The notes: a model not told the origin generated them from the sequence alone. Positions 35,862 through 44,947 are shown, numbered from the stretch's first letter. The stretch: DNA of 64,000 bases from Geodermatophilus sp. YIM 151500 (GCF_025716945.1 NZ_JAOVZT010000004.1:26391-90390); one strand, 5' to 3'. Made by a program: numbers and translations.

Positions 35862-36896
35862 TCAGCGCGTGCCGGCGAGATCGCGGCTGCGCTGCTCGGC
35901 GCCGACGTCGCCGTAGGGGTAGTCGGCCGCTGCGGGTCCGCTCACCTCGTCCAGCCGCCAGGTGTCGATCCCGTCGATCGAGACGTCGGCGGCGCCGAGG
36001 TTGTCACGCAGCTGCTCGGTCGTGCGAGCGCCCAGGATCACCGAGCTGACGCCGGGCCGGCCGAGCAGCCAGGCGAGCGCGACCTGCGCCATCGTGGCGC
36101 CGGTCGCCCCGGCGGCGTCCTGCACCGCCTCGAGCACGTCCCAGGTGCGCTGCCGCGCGCCGACCCGGTCGTAGGCCTCCATCCCCCGGCCCGGGTCCTC
36201 CCCCAGCCGGGTCGCCCCCGTCGGCCGCTGGTCGCGGGTGTACTTGCCCGACAGCCAGCCGCCGCCGAGCGGTCCCCAGGCCAGCAGGCCCAGGCCGTTG
36301 TGCAGGCACGCCGGCACGATCTCGAACTCGACGCCGCGGACCAGCAGGCTGTACGCGGTCTGCACGGTCACCGGCACGGCCAGGTGCTCGTGCTCGGCGA
36401 GGTCGACGGCCTTCTGCACCTGCCAGCCGGTGAAGTTCGACAACCCCGGGTAGCCGATCTTGCCCGCGCGCACCGCGTCGTCGAGGAAGCGGAGGGTCTC
36501 CTCGAGCGGGGTGTGCGGATCCCAGGCGTGCAGCTGGTACAGGTCCACGTGGTCGACTCCGAGCCGGCGCAGCGAGTCGTCGAGGGCGCGGCGCAGGTGC
36601 CGCCGGGAGTTGCCCACGGCGTTGGGCTCGTCGCCCATCGGCATGCGGCCCTTGGTGGCGAGGACGACGCGGTCGCGGACGTCGGACGGCCGGCTGGCCA
36701 GCCAGCGGCCGACGATCTCCTCGGCGGCGCCGGCCGAGTAGACGTCGGCGGTGTCGACCAGCGTGCCGCCGGCCTCGACGAAGACGTCGAGCTGCTCGTG
36801 CGCGCCGGCCTCGTCGGTCTCGGCGCCGAAGGTCATGGTCCCCAGGCAGAGCGTGGAGACCGAGCAGCCGCTGCGGCCGAGCGTGCGGTAGTCCAT
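35862..36896 (-). CDS. Aldo/keto reductase
   Basis: This 344-aa NADPH-dependent (alpha/beta)8-barrel oxidoreductase shows the catalytic residues of the family: Asp (VDTADVYSAG), Tyr (VYSAG), Lys (LATKG) and His (DLYQLHAWD). The cofactor motif is VILGARTTEQLRDNL. ATG 36896 begins MDYRTLGRSGCSVSTLCLGT, the canonical start. Substrate not predictable. It is monocistronic. Confidence 0.93.
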   Translation of the reverse strand: MDYRTLGRSGCSVSTLCLGTMTFGAETDEAGAHEQLDVFVEAGGTLVDTADVYSAGAAEEIVGRWLASRPSDVRDRVVLATKGRMPMGDEPNAVGNSRRHLRRALDDSLRRLGVDHVDLYQLHAWDPHTPLEETLRFLDDAVRAGKIGYPGLSNFTGWQVQKAVDLAEHEHLAVPVTVQTAYSLLVRGVEFEIVPACLHNGLGLLAWGPLGGGWLSGKYTRDQRPTGATRLGEDPGRGMEAYDRVGARQRTWDVLEAVQDAAGATGATMAQVALAWLLGRPGVSSVILGARTTEQLRDNLGAADVSIDGIDTWRLDEVSGPAAADYPYGDVGAEQRSRDLAGTR

Positions 36897-37019
36897 GGCG
36901 GCGCCTGTGCCCGCCGGGCGCCGGCTCCAATCCGCGCCGCCGCGGGACGGCCCGGTCCGCACCGCCGCGCACCGTGTGCGGCCCGGGCGTCCGGCGGGCT
37001 CCGAGCGCAGGCCGGCCGC

Positions 37020-37048
37020 GCGGCCGGCACCGCTTCGGTGCCGGCCGC
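37020..37048 (-). terminator. Hairpin terminator downstream of the PspC gene
   Basis: GCGGCCGGCACCG (37020-37032) and CGGTGCCGGCCGC (37036-37048) pair perfectly over 13 bp around a 3-nt CTT loop, 32 nt beyond the PspC stop. It is among the most stable hairpins in the window, and there is no T-tract. Confidence 0.8.
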
Positions 37049-37080
37049 CGCGTGTTCCCCGCTCCTGCGCCCCGGGGTCG

Positions 37081-37467
37081 TCAGCCGCGCCGGGAGAGCG
37101 CGCCCCGCAGCGAGTCGTGCAGGCGGGCGACCAGGCCCTCCAGCGCGCTGGGCTCGGAGCCCGGGCTCGGAGGCGCCGGCGGCAGGAGCACCCACAGCAG
37201 GAGGTAGAGCGGGATGCCGGCGCCGCCGGTGAAGGTCAGGACGAGGAACCCGACCCGCCACAGGACGGCGTCGATGCCGGTGTGCTCGCCGAGTCCACCG
37301 CAGACCCCGCCGAGCATGCGGTCGGTGCCGCTGCGGCGGAGCTCCGGACGCGACGGCTGCGGGGGTGGGAGCCGGTCACCGGCCGGGGAGGCGGGCGGTG
37401 GGGTGGGCGTGGGCGGAGGGGTCGGCGGTGGTGTCGGCGGTGGGGTGGGCGGAGGTGCTGTCGTCAT
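37081..37467 (-). CDS. PspC domain protein with low-complexity Pro/Thr N-terminus
   Basis: This 128-aa protein has residues 1-45 as a proline/threonine-rich tract built from PPPT-like units (DNA repeats of the form GGTGGGG). The PspC domain follows (RRSGTDRMLGGVCGGLGEHTGIDAVLWRVGFL) with one membrane helix (about 70-95), then a charged tail. PspC proteins are membrane stress or sigma-linked signalling components in actinobacteria. The Pro/Thr tract may be an extended spacer and looks prone to length variation. ATG 37467 is preferred over an upstream in-frame ATG at 37503. Confidence 0.82.
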   Translation of the reverse strand: MTTAPPPTPPPTPPPTPPPTPTPPPASPAGDRLPPPQPSRPELRRSGTDRMLGGVCGGLGEHTGIDAVLWRVGFLVLTFTGGAGIPLYLLLWVLLPPAPPSPGSEPSALEGLVARLHDSLRGALSRRG

Positions 37468-37653
37468 GGCTCGAGCCTGCCGATCGGGGAGGCGCCGGAC
37501 CATCGGGTGATCCCCGGATCCGTCCCTGATCTCCGGAGCACGTCCGCGCCGGGGGGTCCCCGAGGGGTGCCGCCACCGGACGCTCGGACGACCGCCGCCG
37601 TCCGGCCGCCGGGACCACCGCCACCGGGCCGCCCCGACCGCCGCCTCCGGCGC

Positions 37654-39054
37654 TCAGCGCACCCGCTGGCAGCCGAAGAAGCCGCGCTTGCGGATCAGCT
37701 CGGCCACCTCGGGCGGCACCATCGACTCCCACGTGGTGTCGTCGGTCGGGATCCGCCGCAGCACATCGCGGCTGAGGATGGGCAGGTAGTCGGGCTTGTA
37801 GTTGTCCAGGCCCACGAAGCTGCCGCGTCCGTTGAGGTAGTCGTAGAGCGGCTGCAGCTCGTCGGACACGCGGACCGTGTCGACCGTGACGACCTCGCCG
37901 TCGCGCAGCATCGGGTAGACGAACAGCCGCAGGTCGTTCTTGAGCAGCCGGCCGAAGCTCTCCAGGATCCCGCCGGGCAGGTCCGCGTGGTGCGCCTCGT
38001 CGAACAGGTCGATCAGGCTCGGCACGCCCATGACCATCCCGATCGGACCGTCGGTGCGCCAGGCCAGGTAGGCCCCGAGCCGGTGGTAGGCGACGTAGTC
38101 GGAGATGAGGGTGGTGAGCCCGCACGCCGCCATCAGGTCGGCGCGCGCGAGGAAGTCCTTGCGGTCGACGACGTCGCCGCCCGCCCGCAGGTTCGCCATG
38201 GTCAGCTCGGTGAGCAGCACGACGTCGCGGCCGGCCACCCGCGGGTCGTCGGCGAACGTGGCCCGGGCCGCCTCCAGCATGTCGATGTTGACCACGGTCG
38301 GCGGGCGGAAGCTGCCCCGCTCGACCAGCACCGCCTTCTTGCGCAGCGCCTCGCTCGGCTGCAGCACCTGCCGGTCGGGGCCGAGCATCGCCGCGCCGGA
38401 CAGCCCGAGCTGCACGAGCGTGAGCGCCATCAGCCGGTTGTCGACCGCCCGGAACTCGATGCCCTTCATCTCGATCAGGTCGATCTCGATGCGCCCGGTG
38501 GTGAGCCGGTCGAGCAGGCTCTCGACCAGCCGCTCGGGCTCGTGGTGCTGGAAGAACGCGGCGTGCAGCAGGTTCACGCCGACGACGCCCAGGGCCTCCT
38601 GCTGCTGCGCGGCCTCGGCGTCGAGCATCCGCACGTGCAGCACGATCTGGCTCGGCTCGTCCCGCGGGTGCGACTGGAACTTGACCCCCATCCAGCCGTG
38701 GCACTCGTTGCCCCCGCGGTAGCTGCGCGCGACCACGGTGTCGGCGAAGGCGAAGAACGACGTGTCGTCGCCGCGTTCCTCGCCGAGCCGGTCGAGGTTG
38801 AGCTGGAACTCCAGGTCCAGCATCGCCTGCAGCCTGCCCTTGGACACGTAGCGGTCGGCCTTGCCGTAGACCGCGTCGCTGACCGCCATGTCGTAGGCCG
38901 ACATCGACTTGGCCACCGTGCCCGCGGCGCCGCCGGCGCGGAAGAACCAGCGGGCGACCTCCTGCCCCGCGCCGATCTCCGCGATCGTCCCGTACCAGCG
39001 GAGGTCGAGGTTGATCTGCAGCGCCTTCTGCAGCGTGTCGACGCCGGCGTCCAT
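37654..39054 (-). CDS. Conserved hypothetical protein (466 aa)
   Basis: Not confidently recognised. It belongs to a conserved bacterial family that, as I recall, is sometimes named TonB-dependent receptor or nicotinate-nucleotide-like protein in databases without support. It begins MDAGVDTLQKALQINLDLRW and has several well-conserved stretches (YRGGNECHGWMGVKFQSHP, VDNRLMALTLVQLGL, RIPTDDTTWESMVPPE). No signal peptide or membrane helix is evident, so a TonB receptor name would be wrong. ATG 39054 follows GGAGGGG with correct spacing. Confidence 0.75.
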   Translation of the reverse strand: MDAGVDTLQKALQINLDLRWYGTIAEIGAGQEVARWFFRAGGAAGTVAKSMSAYDMAVSDAVYGKADRYVSKGRLQAMLDLEFQLNLDRLGEERGDDTSFFAFADTVVARSYRGGNECHGWMGVKFQSHPRDEPSQIVLHVRMLDAEAAQQQEALGVVGVNLLHAAFFQHHEPERLVESLLDRLTTGRIEIDLIEMKGIEFRAVDNRLMALTLVQLGLSGAAMLGPDRQVLQPSEALRKKAVLVERGSFRPPTVVNIDMLEAARATFADDPRVAGRDVVLLTELTMANLRAGGDVVDRKDFLARADLMAACGLTTLISDYVAYHRLGAYLAWRTDGPIGMVMGVPSLIDLFDEAHHADLPGGILESFGRLLKNDLRLFVYPMLRDGEVVTVDTVRVSDELQPLYDYLNGRGSFVGLDNYKPDYLPILSRDVLRRIPTDDTTWESMVPPEVAELIRKRGFFGCQRVR

Positions 39055-39145
39055 GCGGGCCCCCTCCACGGTGCCGCCCCCGCCTGGCCGGCAGCCTAGC
39101 CGGAGCGGCGCGGCCGACCGCCGTCCGGCGCACCTGGCCCGCGGG

Positions 39146-39952
39146 TCAGGCCGGGCCGGCCGCGGAGAAGAGGAAGGCCCCGTAGCCGACGACCCGGCGG
39201 GGGTCGCCGTCGGCGTCGGCGGCCGTGGCCAGCCGCAGCTGCTCGACGGCGAGGTGGCGGTCGGCGGCGTACCGGAGCAGCCCGCGCAGCGGATGGGACC
39301 CGCAGGCGTCGCCGCTGCCGATCGCGTCGGCGTCCCGGGCGAGGACCGCGGCGGCGGTGCGCTCGTCCCGCCGCCGCGCCGCGCGCCGGCCGAGGAAGTG
39401 GCTGAGGTCGGTGGAGACGACGGCGACGGTGCCCGGCAGGGCGAGCAGCGTGCCGAGCAGCGCGGCCACCGTCACCGGTGGGGTGTCGCCGACCAGCACC
39501 GGCAGCACCCGGACGCCGGGGCCGAGGGCGCGCTGCAGGAACGGCAGCTGGGTCTCGAGGGAGTGCTCGCCGGTGTGCGGCCGATCGTCCACGGCGACGG
39601 CGGCTGCCGCGGTGGCCGCCGTCCGGAGGTCGTCGTCGACCTGGACCGGACCCAGCGGGGTGGCGGCGGCGTCCGCACCGGGGACCGCCATGCCGCGCAG
39701 CGGCACGACGTGCGCCGGCCCCAGCAGGACGACGCGGCGGATCCCGTCGCGCCACGCCCCGAGGACGGCGTGCGCGGCGGCGGCGACCGCGCCCGACCAC
39801 CGGTAGCCGGCGTGCGGCGAGACGACGGCGACCGGCCGGGGCGGCCGCGCCGCGGGCCGGGCGGCGGCGAGCAGGTCGTCGACCAGGGCGGCCAGCTCGG
39901 CCGGATCGGCGGGGTAGAACGTACCGGCCACCGCGGCCGGGTGGACGCTCAC
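39146..39952 (-). CDS. amrB: AmmeMemoRadiSam system protein B (MEMO1 family)
   Basis: This 268-aa protein of the Memo-like dioxygenase-fold family shows MSVHPAAVAGTFYPADPAEL, VSPHAGYRWSG with a metal-site His, VDDRPHTGEHSLETQLPFL, and VSTDLSHF with further His residues. Family members bind iron or copper; the bacterial reaction is unknown. It lies 4 nt downstream of the radical SAM gene and is almost certainly co-transcribed with it. Confidence 0.93.
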   Translation of the reverse strand: MSVHPAAVAGTFYPADPAELAALVDDLLAAARPAARPPRPVAVVSPHAGYRWSGAVAAAAHAVLGAWRDGIRRVVLLGPAHVVPLRGMAVPGADAAATPLGPVQVDDDLRTAATAAAAVAVDDRPHTGEHSLETQLPFLQRALGPGVRVLPVLVGDTPPVTVAALLGTLLALPGTVAVVSTDLSHFLGRRAARRRDERTAAAVLARDADAIGSGDACGSHPLRGLLRYAADRHLAVEQLRLATAADADGDPRRVVGYGAFLFSAAGPA

Positions 39953-39956
39953 CGGC

Positions 39957-41063
39957 TCAGCGGCCGCCGGCGACCGACACCCGCAGCCGGCGGGCGCCCC
40001 AGCCGCCGACCGGTCCGTCGTAGCGGCCGGGGACCGCCGTCCCGCAGGTGGTGCAGCGGCCGTCGTCGGTGAGCCGGTAGCCGTCGATGCGGTACCAGTC
40101 GCGTTCCACCACCGCGGTGCCGCAGCCGGGGCAGGCGGTCCGCCCGCCGTCGACGTCGTGGACGTTGCCGGTGTAGACGTAGCGCAGGCCCTGCCGCAGG
40201 GCGATCCGGCGCGCGCGGGTCAGCGTGGCCGGCGGGGTCGGCGGCACGTCGCGCATCTTGTAGTCGGGGTGGAAGGCCGTGAAGTGCAGCGGCACGTCGA
40301 CGCCGAGGTGCTCGGCGATCCAGGCGCATTCGGCGGCGACCTCGTCGTCCGAGTCGTTGTGGCCGGGGATGAGCAGCGTGGTGATCTCGAACCAGACGTC
40401 CGTCTCGTGCCGCAGGTGGGTCAGGGTGTCGAGCACCGGCTGCAGGCGCGCCGCGGAGACGCGGCGGTAGAAGTCGTCGGTGAACGCCTTGAGGTCGACG
40501 TTCGCGGCGTCGACGTGGGCGAACAGCTCGCGGCGGGGCTCGCCGGTCAGGTACCCGGCGGTGACGGCGACGGACCGGACGCCGCGGGCACGGCAGGCGT
40601 CGGCGACGTCGACGGCGTACTCGAGGAAGATCACCGGGTCGTTGTAGGTCATCGCCACGCTGCGGCAGCCGAGCCGGACGGCGGACTCGGCGATGTCGTC
40701 CGGGCCGGCGGCGTCGGACAGCCGGTCGATCTCGCGCGACTTGGAGATGTCCCAGTTCTGGCAGAACTTGCAGGCCAGGTTGCAGCCGGCGGTGCCGAAC
40801 GACAGGACGGCGCTGCCCGGCAGGAAGTGGTTGAGCGGCTTCTTCTCGATCGGGTCGACGCAGAAGCCGCTCGACCGCCCGTAGGTCGTCAGCACGACCT
40901 GGTCGTCGACCCGGCCCCGGACGAAGCACAGTCCGCGCTGGCCCTCGTGCAGCCGGCAGGCCCGCGGGCAGACGTCGCACTGCAGGCGGCCGTCGTCCAG
41001 CCGGTGCCAGTGGCGCCCCGGCACCGTGAACGGGTCTGCGAGGCTGATGTCGGACGTCGTCAT
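39957..41063 (-). CDS. amrS: AmmeMemoRadiSam system radical SAM enzyme
   Basis: This 368-aa radical S-adenosylmethionine protein has the [4Fe-4S] motif C94-x3-C98-x2-C101 (CNLACKFC). It has an N-terminal zinc-binding CDVCPRACRL region and a C-terminal zinc ribbon (CPGCGTAVVE, then CTTCGTAVP). Usually AmrS and AmrB sit with AMMECR1 (AmrA). No AMMECR1 gene is present on either side in this window. The substrate of the system is unknown. Confidence 0.93.
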   Translation of the reverse strand: MTTSDISLADPFTVPGRHWHRLDDGRLQCDVCPRACRLHEGQRGLCFVRGRVDDQVVLTTYGRSSGFCVDPIEKKPLNHFLPGSAVLSFGTAGCNLACKFCQNWDISKSREIDRLSDAAGPDDIAESAVRLGCRSVAMTYNDPVIFLEYAVDVADACRARGVRSVAVTAGYLTGEPRRELFAHVDAANVDLKAFTDDFYRRVSAARLQPVLDTLTHLRHETDVWFEITTLLIPGHNDSDDEVAAECAWIAEHLGVDVPLHFTAFHPDYKMRDVPPTPPATLTRARRIALRQGLRYVYTGNVHDVDGGRTACPGCGTAVVERDWYRIDGYRLTDDGRCTTCGTAVPGRYDGPVGGWGARRLRVSVAGGR

Positions 41064-41214
41064 CGCGCGGCCTCCCGTCGCTCACGGTGACCACCGCCGC
41101 TCCGACGCGGCGTGCCGACAGGCCGCCGGCGACGGATGGCCCGTGCACACGAGTCTTCACCCCTGAGCGCGCGCGGCGCACAGTTGCCGCGCGGGGGGCC
41201 GAGAGCCGGCCCGG

Positions 41215-41616
41215 CCGCCGACACCGCCGCCGCGATCAACCTGAACGGCATCGCGGCCGCGGAGGACGACCGGTTGGTCGTCGCGCACTCGGCGCACGGC
41301 GGGCTGTACACCCACGACCCGGCGACCGGCGAGAGCGCGCAGATCGCCGGTGTCAGCGTGCCCGGGGTGGACGGCATCGTGCTGGACGGCCGGGAGCTCT
41401 GGGCGGTCCAGAACGGCAACCAGGTGACCGAGGTGCGGCTGGACCGGGACCTGGCCGCCGGCTCGGTCGACGAGGTCATCACCTCCGACGCCTTCCAGAC
41501 ACCGGCCACGGGCATCCGGTACGACGGCCGCCTCGCGGTGGTGAACGCGAAGTTCGACACCGGCATCCCGCCGACCGCCGACCAGTACGAGGTCGTGCTC
41601 GTCGACGACTGGTGCC
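41215..41616 (+). pseudogene. Decayed SMP-30/gluconolactonase-like gene fragment
   Basis: An in-frame stretch of about 130 residues begins TAAAINLNGIAAAEDDRLVV and includes VVAHSAHGGLYTHDPATGES, VDGIVLDGRELWAVQNGNQV and VNAKFDTGIPPTADQYEVVLV. It matches the C-terminal half of the secreted SMP-30/gluconolactonase-like beta-propeller proteins common in actinobacteria. The signal peptide and the first half are missing. The frame runs on past the expected C-terminus into unrelated sequence without a stop. No proper start is visible, so this is a remnant. Confidence 0.7.
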
Positions 41617-41776
41617 GGTTGCCCGCCGTCCGTCGGATCCCTGCCGCGACGGGATCGAGCCGGCCGGGCGTCGACCGTTGCCCCGGGTCGGGGGGGCGAG
41701 AAGAGTGGACCGCGCGGCGGTGCCGCACGGGCTCGCCGCCACCCGGAGATCGCCGTCACCTGGAAGGAGTGGTGGC

Positions 41777-42397
41777 ATGTTCGCCCGAACCACCACCGTA
41801 CGCGTCGACCCGCAGGCCCTCGACGACCTCGTGGCGACCGTGCGCGACGAGGTCATGCCGATGGTCACCGAGATGGACGGCTGCGTGGGCCTGTCCCTCC
41901 TGGTCGACCGGGACGACGGCCGGGCCGTCGTCACGAGCTCGTGGGAGACGGAGGAGGCGATGCGCGCCAGCGCCGACCGGGTCGCGGCATCCCGCGACCG
42001 CACGGCGCAGCGGTTCGGCGCCACGCCGGAGGTGCGGGAGTGGGAGATCGCCGTCCTGCACCGGGCGCACCGGGTCGGCGACGGCGCCTGCGCGCGCGTG
42101 ACGTGGACCCGCACCGACCCCGGCAACCTCGACCGCGTCGTCGACGCCTACCGGGAGAGCCTGATGCCGTGGTGGGAGCGGACGGACGGGTTCTGCAGCA
42201 ACAGCCTGCTGGTCGACGCCCGCGAGGGCCGGTGCGCCTCGGCCGTGGTGTTCGACAGCCGCGACGCGATGGCCCACACGCGCGACCAGTTCACGACGCT
42301 GCGCGAGGAGTTCACCCAGCGGATGGGGATGGACATCCTCGAGGTCGCGGAGTTCGACATCGCGCTCGCCCACCTGCGGGTGCCCGAGACCGTCTGA
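41777..42397 (+). CDS. Tandem ABM-like domain protein
   Basis: This 206-aa protein contains two ABM-like (dimeric alpha/beta barrel) domains in a row. Domain 1 (about residues 1-95) begins MFARTTTVRVDPQALDDLVATV; domain 2 (about 103-206) begins ACARVTWTRTDPGNLDRVVDAY. Each shows the GFCxxSLLVDxxxGR pattern (GCVGLSLLVDRDDGRAVVTS and GFCSNSLLVDAREGRCASAV). Fused twin domains would mimic the usual ABM homodimer in one chain. ATG 41777 follows GGAAGGAG. Substrate unknown. Confidence 0.75.
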   Translation: MFARTTTVRVDPQALDDLVATVRDEVMPMVTEMDGCVGLSLLVDRDDGRAVVTSSWETEEAMRASADRVAASRDRTAQRFGATPEVREWEIAVLHRAHRVGDGACARVTWTRTDPGNLDRVVDAYRESLMPWWERTDGFCSNSLLVDAREGRCASAVVFDSRDAMAHTRDQFTTLREEFTQRMGMDILEVAEFDIALAHLRVPETV

Positions 42398-42414
42398 CCG
42401 GCCGCTCCCGAACG

Positions 42415-42449
42415 GTTCCCCGGCGGACACGGCGGTGCCGCCGGGGAAC
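42415..42449. terminator. Bidirectional hairpin terminator
   Basis: GTTCCCCGGCGG (42415-42426) and CCGCCGGGGAAC (42438-42449) pair perfectly across an 11-nt loop, between the ends of the twin-ABM gene and the convergent inorganic pyrophosphatase gene. Confidence 0.8.
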
Positions 42450-42509
42450 GCCGTCGGCCTCGGACCCGGGCCGGCGGACCCGGACCGGCGGGCCCGTGCG
42501 CCCCGGCCG

Positions 42510-43016
42510 TCAGGCCTGGGCGCCGGCCGCCGCGAACCGCTCGGCGTGGCGCCGCCGGGCGTCCTCGACCGCGCGCGTCGCCTCCGCCCGGCGCTCCCAG
42601 CCGCGTGTCTCGCTCGACTTGCCGGGTTCGAGGGCCTTGTAGATGTCGAAGAAGTGCCAGATCTCGGTGATCTGGTACCACGGCACGTCGTCGAGCTCCT
42701 GCAGGTGGGAGTGCCGGGGGTCGTCGGCCGGGACGCACAGGAGCTTGGCGTCCGGGCCGGCCTCGTCGTGCATCCAGAAGACGGCGATGACCCGGGCGTG
42801 CACCAGGCAGCCGGGGAAGGTGGGTTCGTCGAGCAGCACGAGGGCGTCGATGGGGTCGCCGTCCTCGGCCAGCGTGTCCGGCACGAACCCGTAGTCGCTG
42901 GGGTAGCCCGTGGAGCTGAACAGCATCCGGTCGAGCCGGATCCGGTCCAGCCGCGGGTCGTACTCGTACTTGTTCCGCGATCCCTTGGGGATCTCGACCA
43001 TCACGTCGACGTCCAC
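42510..43016 (-). CDS. ppa: Inorganic pyrophosphatase (family I)
   Basis: This 168-aa soluble enzyme hydrolyses PPi to phosphate. It shows EIPKGSRNKYEYDPR near the N-terminus and the signature DYGFVPDTLAEDGDPIDALV with the metal-binding aspartates. The start is GTG 43016. It is next to polyphosphate kinase 2 on the same strand, a phosphate-metabolism pair. The predicted hexameric family I enzyme is of normal length. Confidence 0.94.
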   Translation of the reverse strand: MDVDVMVEIPKGSRNKYEYDPRLDRIRLDRMLFSSTGYPSDYGFVPDTLAEDGDPIDALVLLDEPTFPGCLVHARVIAVFWMHDEAGPDAKLLCVPADDPRHSHLQELDDVPWYQITEIWHFFDIYKALEPGKSSETRGWERRAEATRAVEDARRRHAERFAAAGAQA

Positions 43017-43114
43017 GACCCGCTCCCTTCCTCGGCAGCGAGGCGACTGTGACCCGGCCCGACGACCGCGTCAAACCGAGTGGACCCGGCGGCCGTCCGC
43101 GAACCGGCGGCCGC

Positions 43115-43954
43115 TCAGGGCACGACGTCGGGCACGAGGCGCTGGGTGTCCTTCGGCGGGCGGACGTAGTCGTCGCTGATGGGCGGCCGCGGCGGCAGTT
43201 GCGGAGGGGCCTCCGGGGTGAGGTCCTCGTAGGGGACCGAGGCCAGCAGGTGGCTGATGACGTTGAGCCGGGCGCGCTTCTTGACGTCGGCCTCGACCAC
43301 CCACCACGGCGCCTCGGGGATGTCGGTGGCGGCGAACATGGCGTCCTTGGCGCGGGAGAAGTCGACCCAGCGGTTGCGCGCCTCGAGGTCCATCGGGCTG
43401 AGCTTCCAGCGCCGGGTCGGGTCCTTCAGCCGTGACTGGAAGCGCTTCTCCTGCTCCGTATCGCTGACCGAGAACCAGTACTTGAGCAGCGTGATGCCGC
43501 TGCGGACGAGCATCCGCTCGAACTCCGGGCAGGAGCGGAGGAACTCCTCGTACTCCTCGTCGGTGCAGAAGCCCATCACCCGCTCGACGCCGGCGCGGTT
43601 GTACCAGGAGCGGTCGAGCAGGACCATCTCGCCCCGGGTGGGCAGGTGGGCCACGTAGCGCTGGAAGTACCACTGGCCCTTCTCGCGCTCCGTGGGGGCC
43701 GGCAGGGCGACGACGCGGGCGGCGCGCGGGTTGAGGCTCTCGGTGATCCGCTGGATCGCGCCGCCCTTGCCGGCGGCGTCGCGGCCCTCGAAGACCAGGA
43801 CGACCTTCAAGCCCTCGGCGCGGATGTACTCCTGCTGCTTGACCAGCTCCACCTGGAGCCGCGCCATCTCCTTCTCGTAGTACTTCGTCTCGACCTTGCC
43901 GGTCGACCGCGGCGCCTCCTCGACGGAGGGCGTGGACTCCGAGGGTGCGGTCAT
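43115..43954 (-). CDS. ppk2: Polyphosphate kinase 2
   Basis: This 279-aa PPK2 family enzyme transfers phosphate between polyphosphate and nucleotides (class I like, on length). It has Walker A GRDAAGKG at residues 57-64, the lid/Walker B region LLDRSWYNRAGVERVMGF, and TRRWKLSPMDLEARNRW. ATG 43954 is chosen over an upstream in-frame ATG at 43990 because the family conservation starts well downstream of both and the spacing is better. It is upstream of, and in the same direction as, ppa. Confidence 0.93.
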   Translation of the reverse strand: MTAPSESTPSVEEAPRSTGKVETKYYEKEMARLQVELVKQQEYIRAEGLKVVLVFEGRDAAGKGGAIQRITESLNPRAARVVALPAPTEREKGQWYFQRYVAHLPTRGEMVLLDRSWYNRAGVERVMGFCTDEEYEEFLRSCPEFERMLVRSGITLLKYWFSVSDTEQEKRFQSRLKDPTRRWKLSPMDLEARNRWVDFSRAKDAMFAATDIPEAPWWVVEADVKKRARLNVISHLLASVPYEDLTPEAPPQLPPRPPISDDYVRPPKDTQRLVPDVVP

Positions 43955-44022
43955 GGCCCGCAGCTTGGCCCGGCCCCGGCACCCGGACAACCCGGGCCGC
44001 GCCGTCCGGCCGCCGGGTGCGG

Positions 44023-44850
44023 TCAGCCCTCCGGCGCCGGTGCGTCGAGGAAACGCAGCACGACGTCCAGGACCAGCGCGGTCCGGGCGAGCCCGAAGAA
44101 GTGCGTGGTGCCCGGGAAGACCGCCAGCTGCGAGGCCGGGACGCCGACGAAGTCACCGTTGACGTCACCGCCGCGCAGCCGGAGGAACCGGACGGCGTGG
44201 TCGAGCGTCACCGCATCGCAGTCGCCGACCGTGACGAGGGTGGGCGCGGCGATGCCCTGGATGTCGGCGTCCGACCAGCCGGGGAAGCCCTCGTCGTAGG
44301 TGCCGAGCTTGTCGAGCAGGGTCTGCAGGCGGTCGGGGTGCGGCGACTTGGCGCGGTACTGCTGCTCCATCGGCGTGCCGGCGATCATCTCGACGGTCAG
44401 CTCGCTCACCGCCGCGCTGTTCTCCGGGCGGTCGCCGTCGGGGTGGAACGACGCCGACGAGACGACGAGCTTGCGGACCAGCTCCGGATGGCGGATGGCC
44501 AGGTGGAGCGCGGTGGCACCGCCCACGCTGAAGCCGAAGACGTCGGCCCGGCCGACGTCCAGGTGCCGGAGCAGTCCGACGACGTCGGAGGCCAGGTGCT
44601 CGCTGCGGAGCGGCCGGGCCACGTCGTTGGTCCGCCCGTGGCCCTGGAAGTCGACGGCGATGACCTGCCGGTCCTCCGCCAGCCCGGGGATGAGCTCGCC
44701 GAACTGCTGGTCGATGTCGAACAGGCCGCCGTGCAGCAGGAGCAGCGGCGTCCCACCCGAGCCGTGGATCTCGTAGTACATCTGCAGGTCCCCGACCGGG
44801 GCGTATCCGGTGCGCGGCGGAGTCTCCGGCGAGGTCTGCGGGACGGTCAC
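44023..44850 (-). CDS. Alpha/beta hydrolase
   Basis: This 275-aa serine hydrolase has an HGG oxyanion motif (LLLHGGLFD, about residues 30-38) and nucleophile elbow GFSVGG (about 101-106). The catalytic His is in TTHFFG near the C-terminus. The start is GTG 44850. The substrate is not predictable; the pattern resembles haloalkane-dehalogenase or epoxide-hydrolase-like proteins. Monocistronic on its strand. Confidence 0.9.
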   Translation of the reverse strand: MTVPQTSPETPPRTGYAPVGDLQMYYEIHGSGGTPLLLLHGGLFDIDQQFGELIPGLAEDRQVIAVDFQGHGRTNDVARPLRSEHLASDVVGLLRHLDVGRADVFGFSVGGATALHLAIRHPELVRKLVVSSASFHPDGDRPENSAAVSELTVEMIAGTPMEQQYRAKSPHPDRLQTLLDKLGTYDEGFPGWSDADIQGIAAPTLVTVGDCDAVTLDHAVRFLRLRGGDVNGDFVGVPASQLAVFPGTTHFFGLARTALVLDVVLRFLDAPAPEG

Positions 44851-44947
44851 CGGGTGAGTCTCGGGTCCACGTCCGGCACCGGTCAACGAGGTCCGCGCCC
44901 GCCGTCGTCCCCCCACGGCCAGTGACACGCCGGTCGAGTGAGATCTA

